From positions 1-64,000 of the forward strand of contig JAKCPI010015815.1 in the NCBI GenBank assembly GCA_023213315.1: a DNA stretch of 64,000 nt. The letters are read 5' to 3'. Made by a program: the position numbers and the translations under genes. This document shows, piece after piece, positions 45,160 to 56,004 of the stretch. The notes under the pieces are model-generated. The model was given only the letters and a program-made list of their open reading frames with translations, did no database searches and was not told the DNA's origin. Each line of letters starts with the position of its first letter. Position 1 is the stretch's first letter. The stretch is from Euborellia annulipes (Eukaryota > Arthropoda > Insecta > Dermaptera > Anisolabididae).

Positions 45160-45626
45160 ATTCTTCGTAAACCACTCTCTTCGATGTAGACTTTCGCGAA
45201 ACTTGGCCGCTTTGCTCTTGATGGGAGTCTGTAATACAGAGAAGTATTTTAGATTCGATCTTTAAAGTAATATCGTAATTCATTTAATATCTTATAAAAT
45301 GGTACTTTTAAGGTGTCCTCATTTGATCTTTACATTTTAGAAAAAATTATTTTATTGTCAGTAAAAAGCTCAATTAAAAAAAAAAATAGGTCTACAAAAA
45401 ATTTTTTTATTCAGATTTTTTCGAAATAGAATTTTTGATGAAATTATCAGCCTAAATTTGATCATTGAAAAAATGTAATCCCCTCTTACAAAAAGAAAGT
45501 AAAAAAAAAAAAAAACTCACCTTCTTGATAGAAAACTTTCTTCGATGAACTCCTTCGTGGAGCTACGAAGCTTTGGTCTGAATGTGTGCCTGTGATACAG
45601 AGAAGTAACATAATTAATATTTTATT

Positions 45627-45657
<31 letters not shown>

Positions 45658-48600
45658 CATTTATTTGGCTTTCGGCCAGAAGCCATACCAAAACATTACA
45701 TTCCAAATGTACAAAATACAATATAAAAATATTTTATTTCTTGTTTGATTTTACATTTTAGAGACCAATTATTTTGTTATTAGTAAAATACTTCATTAAA
45801 AATAGGTCTGCAAAATATTTTTTTCTTTTTCAGATTTCATTAATTTTCTCGAGAAAGAATTTTTGATAAAATTATCAGCCTAACCATTAACTTATAAAAA
45901 TGTAAGATAAAAAATGACGCCTTCCCCCCCCCCCCCGCCCCACAAATAGAAAGAAAAAAAAAACTCACCCTCTTCTCGATAAAACACTTTTTTAGAAGAA
46001 ATCCTTCGCGGACCATCGTGGCTTTGGCCTGTAATACAGAGAAATATTTTAGAACTTTAAAGTAAGTTCGTAATTCACTTGATTATCTTCTAATTGATAC
46101 TTCATTTTACATTTAAAAAAAAATATATTTTATTGTCAGTAAAAAAAAGGTCAACATTATTAAGATTCATTAGTTTTTTAGAGAATTTTTCATTTTTTTC
46201 AGCCTAAATTTCATCCAGAACTTAAAAAAATGTAAGATAACAAAAAAATGAACAATTTAATGTTCCTCCACCACCAAGTAGAAAGTAAAAGAAAAAAACT
46301 CACCTTCTTCGTAATATATTTTCCTCGAAGAGGTTCTTCGCGTAGCTTGAGGGTCTGAATGTGTGCCTGTAATACAGAGAAGTATTTTAGATTCGATCTT
46401 TAAAGTAAATTAGTAATTCACTTAATATCTTATAATTGATTTTAAATTTTAGAAAATATTATTTTATTGTAGGTAAAAAAAAAAGGTCTATAAAACAAAA
46501 AACTCACCGTTTTCATCGTTATACACTTTTTTGGAAGTAGGCCTACCCCTTCGGGGACCTGTACTTCGATCGGGGCTTTCTTCTGGAAATGTGCCTGTAA
46601 TACAGAGAAGTATTTAAGATTTTATCTTTAAAGTAAGTTCGTAATTTTAAATTTTAGAAAAAATTATTTTATTGTAGGTAAAAAAAAGGTCTATAAAACA
46701 AAAAACTCACCGTTTTCATCGTTATACACTATTTTGGAAGTAGGCCTACCCCTTCGGGGACCTGTACTTCGATCGGGGCTTTCTTCTGGAAATCTGCCTG
46801 TAATACAGAGAAGTATTTAAGATTCGATCTTTAAAGTTCGTAATTCACTTAATGTCTTATAAATGATTTTAAATTTTAGAAAAAATTATTTTATTGTGGG
46901 TAAAAAAAAGGTCTATAAAATAAAAATAAAAAGCTCACCGTTTTCATCGTCATATACTTTTTTGGAAGTAGGCCTACCCTTTCGGGGACCTAGGGGCCTT
47001 TCTTCTGGAAATGTGCCTGTAATACAGAGAAGTATTTTAGATTCGATCTTTAACGTAAGTTCGTAATTCATTTAATGTCATATAAATGATTTTAAATTTT
47101 AGAAAAAATTATTTTATTGTGGGTAAAAAAAAGGTCTATAAAATAAAAATAAAAAGCTCACCGTTTTCATCGTTATACACTATTTTGGAAGTAGGCCTAC
47201 CCTTTCGGGGACCTAGGGGCCTTTCTTCTGGAAATGTGCCTGTAATACAGAGAAGTATTTAAGATTCGATCTTTAAAGTAAGTTCGTAATTCATTTAATG
47301 CAGGGCCGGAACTAGGAGATTTTTTAGGGGGGGGGCAAAATTTAATTTTCCGCCCCTCCTTAAAATTTTCTATACAAAATACATATCATTTTACCTTTTT
47401 TTTAGTAAATCTTTCTTTAATTGCCGCCCCCCTGATATCTGCCTCCCGGGGCACACGCACCCACTACCCCCTCCCCCCTAGATCCGACCCTGATTTAATG
47501 TCATATAAATGATTTTAAATTTTAGAAAAAATTATTTTATTGTGGGTAAAAAAAAGGTCTATAAAATAAAAATAAAAAACTCACCGTTTTCATCGTTATA
47601 CACTATTTTGGAAGTAGGCCTACCCTTTCGGGGACCTTGGGGGCTTTCTTCTGGAAATGTGCCTATAATACAGAGAAATATTTTAGATTCGATTTTTAAA
47701 GTAAGTCACTTAATGTCTTATAAATGATACTTCATTTCTTATTACAATTTAGAAAAAAATTCTCTTCTTTACTTTTCTAAATTCTTATTTACAATTTAGA
47801 AAAACATTTTTTTACTGTTAGTAAAAAAGTTTAGTTTTTTGAGAAAGAATCGTTGTTGAAATTATCAACTAATATTTCATCATGAATTAAATAAAAAAAA
47901 AAAAAATTATAAGTTGGATATAGGAGACGTAGCAGCCAAGGAAATTAAATAAAATACTTATAAGTTAATTATTAATCGTCGACGTTCGGGTCGCAAATCA
48001 CAACCTTCATCATGACGATTAAATCCTGACGAAGGTCGTGATTTACGACCGAAACGTCGACGTTTAATAATTAAATCAGTCTTTTATTTAATTTCCTTGG
48101 CTGCTACGTCTCCTATATCCAATTCAAAGTCTACAGCCACTTTTCATCGCTACTTATTTATAATATCCGTATAAGATGAAAAAAAAAAAATTGATCAAGC
48201 CTATCAAACCAAACCAATAATAAATAAATAGTAAGTAAAAAAAACTCACGTTTTTGACTAAAAATTCTCCTCGGAATTTTCTTTTTGGGCACTTCGTCGG
48301 CATCGTCGTCTGAATGTGTGTCTGTGCCTGTGGGAACATAATTGACAATATTAACAAAATGAATGAATTTGTTAAGGTCTCTAGGTGCTAATTTTGAGAA
48401 TTTTCAGCGGCCACAATTTTGAAGCTATCGACCTCAATTTTTTTTTTTTTTTTATTAAAGCTATTTAAAATATCTACAACTTATAGAAGTCCTGTTTTTG
48501 ATTTTCGAAAAAAAACTTTTTTTTTTTAGATTAATCACATTAAATAAAAGATGTTTTTAAAAAATTTGGTAAATTAATAATCCTAAATAACGGCACAGTA

Positions 48601-51600
48601 TGGCTAAGTAGAAATATTGTTTATTTAATTTTTTAATTTCATTTCATTTTATTTAAAATATAAAATTATTTGAAGAACAAATGTATTATCTATAACGGTA
48701 AACAAAATGCAGAATTACTAAATAATTTTAGTATCTTATATAAATAGTAAATAGCAAATGCTAATATTTTGATATCTAAATGGGCATCAAATAAATTCCA
48801 CAAAATTGCGATAAAAACTTTTTTTTATCAATCACCAAACTAATCCTAGGAAAATGCCTATATTAAACGGACTTTAAAGATGAGAACCTATCAAGGGCTT
48901 TAAAATTTAAAGGCAAATCATAAGAGAATGAGATTTTAAAAAAATATAGGCTAAGTAGATAAGTCAAAATGCTCAAAAATAAATAAATAAAAAAATAATC
49001 AACAAATAGTTATGCAACTTCCACTTTCTTTTACCTATATTGTTATAAAAATTTTTTTTTTCAGCCTGAAAATTTTTTGGAATTGGATGATCCGAGGGGT
49101 AACCCCCCCCCCTCACCACCTTCCCAAAGGAATAAATTTTAAAGAAAATGAACTATTGTTTATGATTTCAGTCAGCATTCAAAGATTTTAACACATAATT
49201 TTTCGAGATTTTTGAGGGGCGGGGTTTGGACCCCCATATCCCTCCTTGGCCACGGCCCAGGAAATAATAATAAGAAATATCAATATAAGTTGGTTCAGAC
49301 GCGCGTATAGTATGTTTGTAGGAGTAAATATTTTAAGAACAAAATGATTATATTAACATTATTTTATGTAAAAATTATTTTATTGAAAAATTTTATAATT
49401 TAAATTTTCTACCTATATAATCGTGTTAAAAAGAATGGTGTTGGGTAATCAACCAAGTGGAAAAAATTAAATTCAGGTAAAAAAATTATCGATTTATTGA
49501 TTAGAAACATAAATTACTAGATACCCAAATAAAAGAAGAATCCTAAATATCAAACTGTTAATTATTAACGCAATTGTTAACAAAATAGTTAAAAAATATA
49601 CAGTATATATAGGCCTAATAGTTGTTTATTCCTATAAGCAAAGCGCCTAAAAGATAGGCAGCCGAAGTGTTTTTTTTTTGTTTTTTTTTTTTTTTTTTTT
49701 TTAACCAGACTTTGATAACTGTTTTGTTTATAATTTCGGTAATTATTAACAGATTTTCAAAGTTGAATAATTTTTGTAAAAAACTTAAAAAATTCGATTT
49801 TTTCTAAACTTTTAGCCGTTTGCGGCATGTCTAAATGACCTCTGATTGGGCTGAAACTTAAAATTCATATGTATTATAACTCTCTACATATTTTTTAAGG
49901 GTTGCCACCTTAAAAAATCCAGGTAATTCAAAATAAGAGTCGCTTTAGAGCACATTTTCTATTAAAATTTAATTTTCTCTAAAATTAGATGTGATGGGAC
50001 AAAACCGATGGCACTTTTGGAATCAGCGCTACCCAAATATTCAGGAATAGCTCCGGCAACAAAAAAAAAGTTATTTTTTTATTCCCCTATGTTATTGATG
50101 GAGTAAAAAAAAGGTTAAAAAATTATTGAGATGATGGGAACTTGTTGATTCCATTCCCCCAGTTTAATTTCCCTATAAAATCATAAATATTTAATTATCT
50201 CAATAGGTACTATACCTATATATTCGGAATATGATATCTTTAAATAAAATATATCCCCTCGATTGAAAAGATAAGCTATCAATCAAGCGATTATATAAGA
50301 TTTTACGGCGCCTCTGTTAGTGTTTATGTAAACATACTATTATACTAATACGAACACGGATATTTATCTATAATTATATGAGTTTAAGTAATAATAAATC
50401 ATAAAAATAATTAATGAATATTTATTTGATATATGATTAAATTAAATTCATAATTTTAAAATTACTGTGCTATATAGATAAACCCCGAATTTTTTTAGAT
50501 ATTTAATAGAATAATGTAGAAAGGGTATTTTGAATGAAATTTAGAATAAGTTGTACCCTTTATACTTTCTTCGATTCAAATTATTTTCTGATATGTTTTA
50601 TTATAATATATAAGATAATAGAAAGTAAGAAAAAAAAACTCACCTCTTTTGTAATTAAATCCTTTAATATTAGGCCTTCGTGGAGGCGATGAGCTTTCGT
50701 CACTATCGTCTGAAACTGTGATACAGAGAAGTATTTTATTTTATGTAACAGAGGGATGTATGACTGTAGAATAGATGTTGAAAAAGATGAAAAAAAAAAA
50801 CAAGAAGAAAATGCAGCGAATGTAGTTTCTTTATTGAAATTCAGCCCACGGCTAACGTTTCGATCCTAGGTTTGGACCATCTTCAGAGCTGGGGCTGTGT
50901 CAAAAAGGCAAAGGAAAGTATAAATGCAGTCAAGCTCTGATGATGGTCCAAACCTAGGATCGAAACGTTAGCCGTGGGCTGAATCTCCATAAAGAAATTA
51001 CATTGGGTGCATTTTATTCTTGTTTTTTAATCTCTTTCAAAATATTTTATTATAGATCCGATTTTTAAACTAACGTAAGTTCCTAAATTCACTTATGCCG
51101 GGTTGCAAGAAAACAATTCTGTAAATATTTAAAAGTCTGTTAGTAAACATCGCTTTGGGCTTTAAAATTATAGGCTGTTGCTGAAGCAACTTTAAAGAAA
51201 CCGTTAACTATTCCCTACTGTTAAGGTATATAGATATAGATAGATGCAAAACGATTGGGCCACCGAAAATGATAGCTTTCTATGTAGTTTGGAGAATTGT
51301 CAAATTGTATAATTTATAATAGTACCAAAATTATAAAATAAATAAGAATAGTAATTATATTTGTATTCTTTAAATTTTAATTGTTAATATTAGGTTACAT
51401 AACAAAAAATGTTCAAATTTTTAAATATCGTAAAATAAAAATAATAAATACGTTGGTTGCTCTGACTTTCAGATGTTAAATTATACAGAAACTTGGAATA
51501 TACTATAACCTCACTTTTTATCTTCATCAGATGAATATCTAAAACAATTAATAATATGGCTTTTTTTTTTTTTTTTTTTTAAACATTCACACTTTTTTCT

Positions 51601-52637
51601 CATTCACACTGTCTTTTCGGCAACTCAGGCCATATAAGACATTTACGATAACCGTTATTGATTTAATATACATATATGGGGTCCAGGCATTCTTATTTAA
51701 GCCATTTGGTATCCAAGTGGCTTAAATAAAATCATCGGACTGCCTGGGGTCCGAACCCGCGACTTTTGGTATACGAGGTTAGCACGCTAACCTCTACGCC
51801 AAGCCCCGAGGGCAATAATATGGCTTAATACGTTAAAGAAAACAATTAAATTAATGCATTTATATATTACCTCTCCCCCCTGATAATATAGTCACTAAAT
51901 TCTTTTTTATTTCAATGAAACAAATCAGGTTAGTGCAGGGGCGTATTTATGGGGGGGGCCGAGGGGGCCCGGGCCCCCCGAAATTTCCCAAACACATATA
52001 CATATATAGGGATATACAGACATCAGCGCAACAAATTTTTCCGCAGGATGGACAACTTTGGTTTCGCAATAGAAAAAATGTTCCGCAAAAAATTTCGTGT
52101 GAAAAAATATAGTTTCTTAAAAAAAAATTTTCCGTAGAAAAATTTTTGAGTTCGGGCCCCCCCGAAAAAAATTTCTATATACGCCCCTGGGTTAGTGGAT
52201 ACTTTATAGTTTAAAGCTCCGAATTTCAACCTTTAGTTTAAATCAGTGGTTTAAATACAGCTTTTACGAACCAATCACCTTTAAATACGTTCTTGCGACC
52301 CAAAATTATTTAGCGGAAGGTTTAAAACACCAAAAGCGTTTAACGAACCGTTAAATATGTTCTTGCAACCCGGCATTAATATCTTAAAAGCGAAACTTTA
52401 TTTTAATGTGTTCTTATTTGATTTTACATTTTAGAAAAAAATTATTAAATTTCATCATGAACTTAGAAAAAAAAATCATTTATAAAATGAAAAAAAAAAT
52501 CTGATATCAATATAATGCGGGGGGGGGGGGTCCCCCAATAAAAGAAGGTAAAAAAAACTTACAATTTTTGTAAAATACTTTCCTCCCCGGTGTTTTCTTT
52601 CGCGGTACTTCGTTGCCGTTATCATCTGGATATGGTT
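45160..52637 (-). CDS. Tandem array of 12 symmetric exons encoding a repetitive, AT-hook-like basic/acidic protein (internal part of a gene)
   Basis: Exons in transcript order: 52563-52637, 50644-50715, 48250-48327, 47585-47662, 47162-47239, 46939-47016, 46711-46797, 46508-46594, 46304-46366, 45969-46028, 45521-45589, 45160-45228. All lengths divide by three and all use phase 1 at both ends; most acceptors read CTGTATTACAG and most donors GTGAGT. Joined, they stay open for 298 codons. A typical unit is acidic, then basic, then aromatic, e.g. PEESPDRSTGPRRGRPTSKK followed by VYNDEN; others end VFYREE, IYYEE, VVYEE. Five units carry (R/K)GRP flanked by basic residues, like the minor-groove-binding AT-hook; the others keep PRR..S(K/R)K without GRP. 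The family is not recognised. A nuclear DNA- or chromatin-binding role is inference from the motif. First and last exons are not found; a compatible exon lies at 40791-40976. Confidence 0.75.
47301..47492. mobile_element. hAT-type non-autonomous element, 192 bp, inside the exon array
   Basis: Ends CAGGGCCGGAACTAG and, inverted, CAGGGTCGGATCTAG. The 8-bp duplication ATTTAATG flanks it at 47293-47300 and 47493-47500. It lies in the intron between the array exons at 47162-47239 and 47585-47662. Confidence 0.9.
47914..48122. mobile_element. Penelope-like inverted repeat with one intact and one decayed hammerhead
   Basis: Outer arms GATATAGGAGACGTAGCAGC and its complement at the right end, both next to GCAGCCAAGGAAATTAAAT. 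The plus strand carries the intact core at 48026-48058; the minus-strand copy at about 47986-48015 has AATGATGA-like and CCGAAC changes. Sits in an array intron. Confidence 0.75.
48018..48068 (+). ncRNA. Hammerhead ribozyme, type I, Penelope-like
   Basis: Core CTGACGA (48026-48032; position 7 of the core is free), stem II GGTCGT/ACGACC with loop GATTT (48034-48050), then GAAACGTC (48051-48058). Cleavage is expected after C48058. Stem I pairs ATTAAA..TC with GA..TTTAAT. Stem III is only ACGT, as expected for ribozymes that work as dimers. Confidence 0.7.
48373..48565. mobile_element. Truncated copy of the 386-bp TA-flanked element
   Basis: Shares GCGGCCACAATTTTGAAGCT and the following 150 bp with 24420-24805; the right half is missing. 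Confidence 0.65.
48570..50640. other. Long array intron, no further unit seen
   Basis: About 2 kb of AT-rich intron. A G/C-run MITE fragment lies at 49060-49265. No extra exon with the array acceptor was found. Confidence 0.5.
50838..50900 (-). ncRNA. Hammerhead ribozyme, type I, inverted partner
   Basis: CTGAAGA (50880-50886), the same stem II, and GAAACGTT at 50854-50861 on the minus strand. Core position 7 is A, which the motif allows. Confidence 0.6.
50926..50985 (+). ncRNA. Hammerhead ribozyme, type I, Penelope-like
   Basis: CTGATGA (50937-50943), stem II 50945-50949 with 50957-50961, GAAACGTT (50962-50969). Stem I has GCT/AGC next to the core and CAG/CTG further out. Cleavage is expected after T50969. 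Confidence 0.65.
51561..51813 (-). mobile_element. SINE family A, inverted, complete
   Basis: Poly-T, CACTGTCTTTTCGGCAACTC, box B complement GGGGTCCGAACCC, box A complement, and GAGGGC. The 11-bp duplication AATAATATGGC flanks it at 51550-51560 and 51814-51824. Confidence 0.9.
51936..52189. mobile_element. hAT-type non-autonomous element, 254 bp
   Basis: Ends CAGGGGCGTATTTA and, inverted, CAGGGGCGTATATAG, followed inward by GGGGGCCC runs. The 8-bp duplication GGTTAGTG flanks it at 51928-51935 and 52190-52197. Lies in an array intron. Confidence 0.9.
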
Positions 52638-53230
52638 CTGTGGAAATAAAATTAGCAATATTAAATGAATGAATTTTTTTAAAATCTATTTATTGAACTA
52701 TCATGAATTAATTATTCCTTTTAAGCTTTTCTAAAATTTATTAATTAAAAATTAGTTTTTTTTTTTATTCATTGTTTTATTTGGCAAGCAATTGTTGGAC
52801 GTCAAGTGAGTATTCTTAGTCAATTTATATTTTTGTTTTTTGTAAATTTAGGAACATATTAAAAATCTTTTATACAATAATAATCAAGAGAATGATGGAC
52901 TAATAAAAAGAATAAACCTTATACATAATGCGAATATGTCGAATGCCTTCATTCAAATAATTGTTGTTTATTAATCCTACTCATGAAGAAAATTAAAAGT
53001 TCGGAATTATACTCCTACTATATAATCACTGCTAGTAACAAAATTATTCAAAATTAAAATGGAATAAATATTGCTAGAAATGGGATTTAGACATCAAGAA
53101 ACCAAGGTGTTGGTGATTTTAGTAAACTATTTATTTTAATTTTTTTTTTTACTTTAAAAAAAATAGGGGTAGCTAATTTGATAAGAGAACAAGTCAGCCA
53201 GTAGGTATCTTCTATAGAATTAAACTTCCA

Positions 53231-53450
53231 GCCCACCCTCAGGCTTGGTGTATTTGGTAGAACCCCTGCCTTCTATACCAAGAGTCGCGGGTTCGGATCC
53301 CAGGCAGTCTGATGATTTTAATTAAGCCTTTTGATGGCTTAAACAAGAATGCCTGGACCCCAAATATTTATATAGATTAATAACGAGTATCGTACAAAGT
53401 CTTAGATGGCCTAAGTTGCCGAAAAGACTCTGTGTGAGTGGAAAAAAAAA
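53231..53450 (+). mobile_element. SINE family A, diverged
   Basis: Box A CTTGGTGTATTTGGTAG, box B GGGTTCGGATCCC, body ATGCCTGGACCCC, tail CGAAAAGACTCTGTG and A9. Confidence 0.75.
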
Positions 53451-53864
53451 GAACTTCTAATCCAAAGAAACTAGCCTCTAGTTCTCTCCTATCACATTGT
53501 CTGAATTGCGGACAGCAATTTTTACAAGAAAAAAATTATTTGTGAGGACCTCTAGATTTGCATGGTTTCCTAATAACAATATAAAAATAAAATAAATCTG
53601 TTCCTTAAGAGAAAACTTAGACTAAACAATGCATTGAGTATTTTTCAAATGTTTGAGGATTCTTGGGGGCTGGGGAGTGAAAAATTGGAAAAATATATAA
53701 AAAAAAGGAGAGTAAGGAAATAATTAAATGAAATTTTCACCTAGGAATAGAGAAAAATAATGGGAATGGATTCCGCAAATTTAATATGAATCAGAAGGGC
53801 GCATATGTAAAAAAAAAAAAAAATGTTTATATTTTGAAGTTGAAACAATAATGCAGAGGGTATT

Positions 53865-54140
53865 TGGCCTCGAGTAGGCGGCGAGACTTCGATGGCACTT
53901 ATATAAATGTTCCCGAAGCCGATCACCTGTTGCCCCGCTGAGAAAGCGATATATATCCAGGGTGGGCGTTTTCTTGGCCGGTTCCGAAATAGCCGGGGTC
54001 TAACATCGGGGCGGAGAGGAGCGAAAGCAGTAGAGCCGAGGCCGGCGGCCTAAAGCAGTCACAATGCAACCGGGATAGGATGACATCCATTCTGGACAAC
54101 TCTCCCTGGAAGTGCCTCGGAGACACCAAAACGTCCTCCC
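53865..54140 (-). other. GC-rich block, candidate exon or promoter of the array gene
   Basis: Strong composition shift. On the minus strand a donor CAACAG|GTGATC is present at about 53927, and two frames before it are open (one has MLDPGYFGTGQENAHPG, another EPAKKTPTLDIYRFLSGAT). It lies upstream of the first array exon on the same strand. No family is recognised. Confidence 0.3.
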
Positions 54141-54599
54141 CCCCCCCCCCCGAAATAATCTTTCCATTTATATTAAAAAGAACGTCCTTCCTTTATAAAG
54201 CGTGGTTTCCCGATAAAATGTACAAAACAAAAACAACACTAAAAACTATACTGGGAGGGAAATTAATAATTAATATTAGTTTAAAAAAAAAAAAGCGTCA
54301 CGTCCCTTTATTAAAGCGTATTTTCGGCTCCAGGGGAATCTATCAATAGAACCAAAACAGAGGTCCTTAAATATAAATCGACCATAACTGGCAGGTGAAA
54401 GATCACCGTTATTTCTAAAAACAATACATAGACTGATAATATAGTACACTAATGAGAAAATGTGTGCACTAACATGTTAATTTTCAAAACACTCAATAGA
54501 ACTAAGCCCAAATTCAATTGAAATACATTTTGAGACGGGATACGAAACCTCAACGTACAATTACACCAAAATGTTTTTAAGAATGGTGTAGTTATTTAT

Positions 54600-54720
54600 A
54601 TAAGGAGGGAAGGTTGTAGCCAGGAGTAAATAAAAAATAATTTTCTGTCGCCGCCATTTCTAAAGCCCGTCGCTCACTTCCTCAGGGCAGACAGAGACAA
54701 ATCGATTCCTAATCAAACAT
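54600..54720 (-). mobile_element. Penelope-like remnant, single copy
   Basis: Minus strand: CTGAGGA (54679-54685), stem AGC/GCT, GAAATGGC (54653-54660), then CTCCTGGCTAC. It matches the order of the other hammerhead-bearing repeats; the cleavage box is altered. Confidence 0.45.
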
Positions 54721-54889
54721 TTGCTTGACTCCCCTTACATTACAATAGAAAAATCAAACGGTGTATTTAATGAAAATAAAAAATTGTTTTATTATATTAA
54801 AGGTATATTAATATTTACGGAAAATATACGAAATGTGAGTTCTCTGTAGCTATATCCTGAGGAAGTAGAAGTTCGACGGGTGTACGAAA

Positions 54890-55140
54890 AGTCAGCAATT
54901 GAAAATTAAATTGCCCTTTGTGTTTATTAAAGCTTAATAAAAAATATAAATACTGTACAACGTTTCGACTGCTTATTCTGTAGCCGTTATCAACGGTGTC
55001 ACTTGATACGCTGCATAATAAGCAGTCGAAACGTTGTACAGTATTTATATTTTTTAATAAATAATACAAAATGTGGTCTATAATTAAAAATTCCCCTAAT
55101 AAAAATTGCTCTTTATTTACATCTGGCTGCAATATTTACT
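54890..55140. mobile_element. Penelope-like inverted repeat
   Basis: Arms share AATAAGCAGTCGAAACGTTG and TATTTATATTTTTTA in opposite orientations (about 54930-54977 and 55017-55063). GAAACGTT is present on both strands, but the CTGANGA half reads TTGATAA or TTGATAC. CTGGCTGC stands near 55123. Confidence 0.65.
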
Positions 55141-55261
55141 TATATAATTAATTTCTAATTAAAATTAATATATGGCAAGATATTGTAAATAAACGTTTTT
55201 GATCAAACAAAAACTAACAATTTTTAAAGTGGTTTTACAACAAGTTTAGTTAGATTTTTTT

Positions 55262-55400
55262 CAAATATTGGTAGATGGGTGACCCCGAGCAATCACTGCG
55301 TGGAACGTCCCCCACTAGCCCGGTAGATTTGTATTTTTTTTTTAAATGTACGAATAAAAATCCCCTCAGATGCCAAAAGAGCAAAAATAAAAATAAATAA
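55262..55400 (+). mobile_element. 5S rRNA-like SINE fragment
   Basis: GTAGATGGGTGACC resembles the 5S rRNA box C region. It is followed by non-5S sequence, then CCTCAGATGCCAAAAGAGC, similar to the tail of SINE B, and an A-rich end. The 5' part of 5S is missing. Confidence 0.35.
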
Positions 55401-55544
55401 TTAGATGTCCAAGAGATAAGTAAACCAATACTAGATTGATAATTTCACTTTTGATAAAAACCACTTTAATATTTGTTAAGAAATTGGATTAATGATACAA
55501 AAAGAGGATGCAGCCAATAATAAAAAGCATCTGTTTTTGTTAAC

Positions 55545-55605
55545 ACTCTTTATTTCGGAACGTTTCGGCTATGATCAACAAAGCCATCTTCAGCCCTCCA
55601 AGAGT
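55545..55605 (-). ncRNA. Hammerhead ribozyme, type I, inverted partner
   Basis: Mirror copy: CTGAAGA at 55587-55593 and GAAACGTT at 55559-55566 on the minus strand, with the same stems. Confidence 0.65.
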
Positions 55606-55816
55606 ATATTTTATATTATTAACATACAAAACAGATGTAGTCAAATTAGTTATAATACAGTTCATATGTATTTAGTCGAATGTATTTTTTTAAATTTTCA
55701 TTACCCACAAGAGAGTAAGAGAGCAAATTTAAAAAAATACATTCGACTAAATACATATGAACTGTATTATAACTAATTTGACTACATCTGTTTTGTATGT
55801 TAATAATATAAAATAT

Positions 55817-55877
55817 ACTCTTGGAGGGCTGAAGATGGCTTTGTTGATCATAGCCGAAACGTTCCGAAATAAAGAGT
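55817..55877 (+). ncRNA. Hammerhead ribozyme, type I, Penelope-like
   Basis: CTGAAGA (55829-55835), stem II GGCT/AGCC (55837-55840 with 55852-55855), GAAACGTT (55856-55863). Stem I pairs GG with CC beside the core and ACTCTT with AAGAGT further out. Confidence 0.65.
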
Positions 55878-56004
55878 GTTAACAAAAACAGATGCTTTTT
55901 ATTATTGGCTGCATCCTCTTTTTGTATCATTAATCCAATTGTATAACAGCCACAATCCGTTATAAACTTTGTTAAGAAATTTTTTATTTAAAAAACGTTC
56001 ATTG

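Larger units (their letters stand above)
50785..51040. mobile_element. Penelope-like inverted repeat with two hammerheads facing opposite ways
   Basis: Arms about 50785-50892 and 50932-51040. The plus strand has CTGATGA at 50937-50943 and the minus strand CTGAAGA at 50880-50886; both have stem II GGTCC/GGATC and GAAACGTT. Inserted in an array intron. Confidence 0.8.
55486..55967. mobile_element. Penelope-like inverted repeat, best-preserved locus, 14-bp target duplication
   Basis: Two arms, about 55482-55698 and 55724-55940, are close to perfect inverses around 55711. Each carries a hammerhead core and GATGCAGCCAATAATAAAAA. TTTGTTAAGAAATT flanks the locus at 55472-55485 and 55968-55981. Confidence 0.85.

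Noticed and set aside
46304..47662. CRISPR-like or simple satellite array
   Set aside because: The repeated units are exon-intron units with splice sites and an open frame; spacers are not variable.
55262..55330. 5S rRNA gene
   Set aside because: Only the box C region matches; the first half of 5S is absent.
55492..55930. Two identical 94-codon frames on opposite strands
   Set aside because: They are the mirror arms of one inverted repeat containing ribozyme motifs, not genes.
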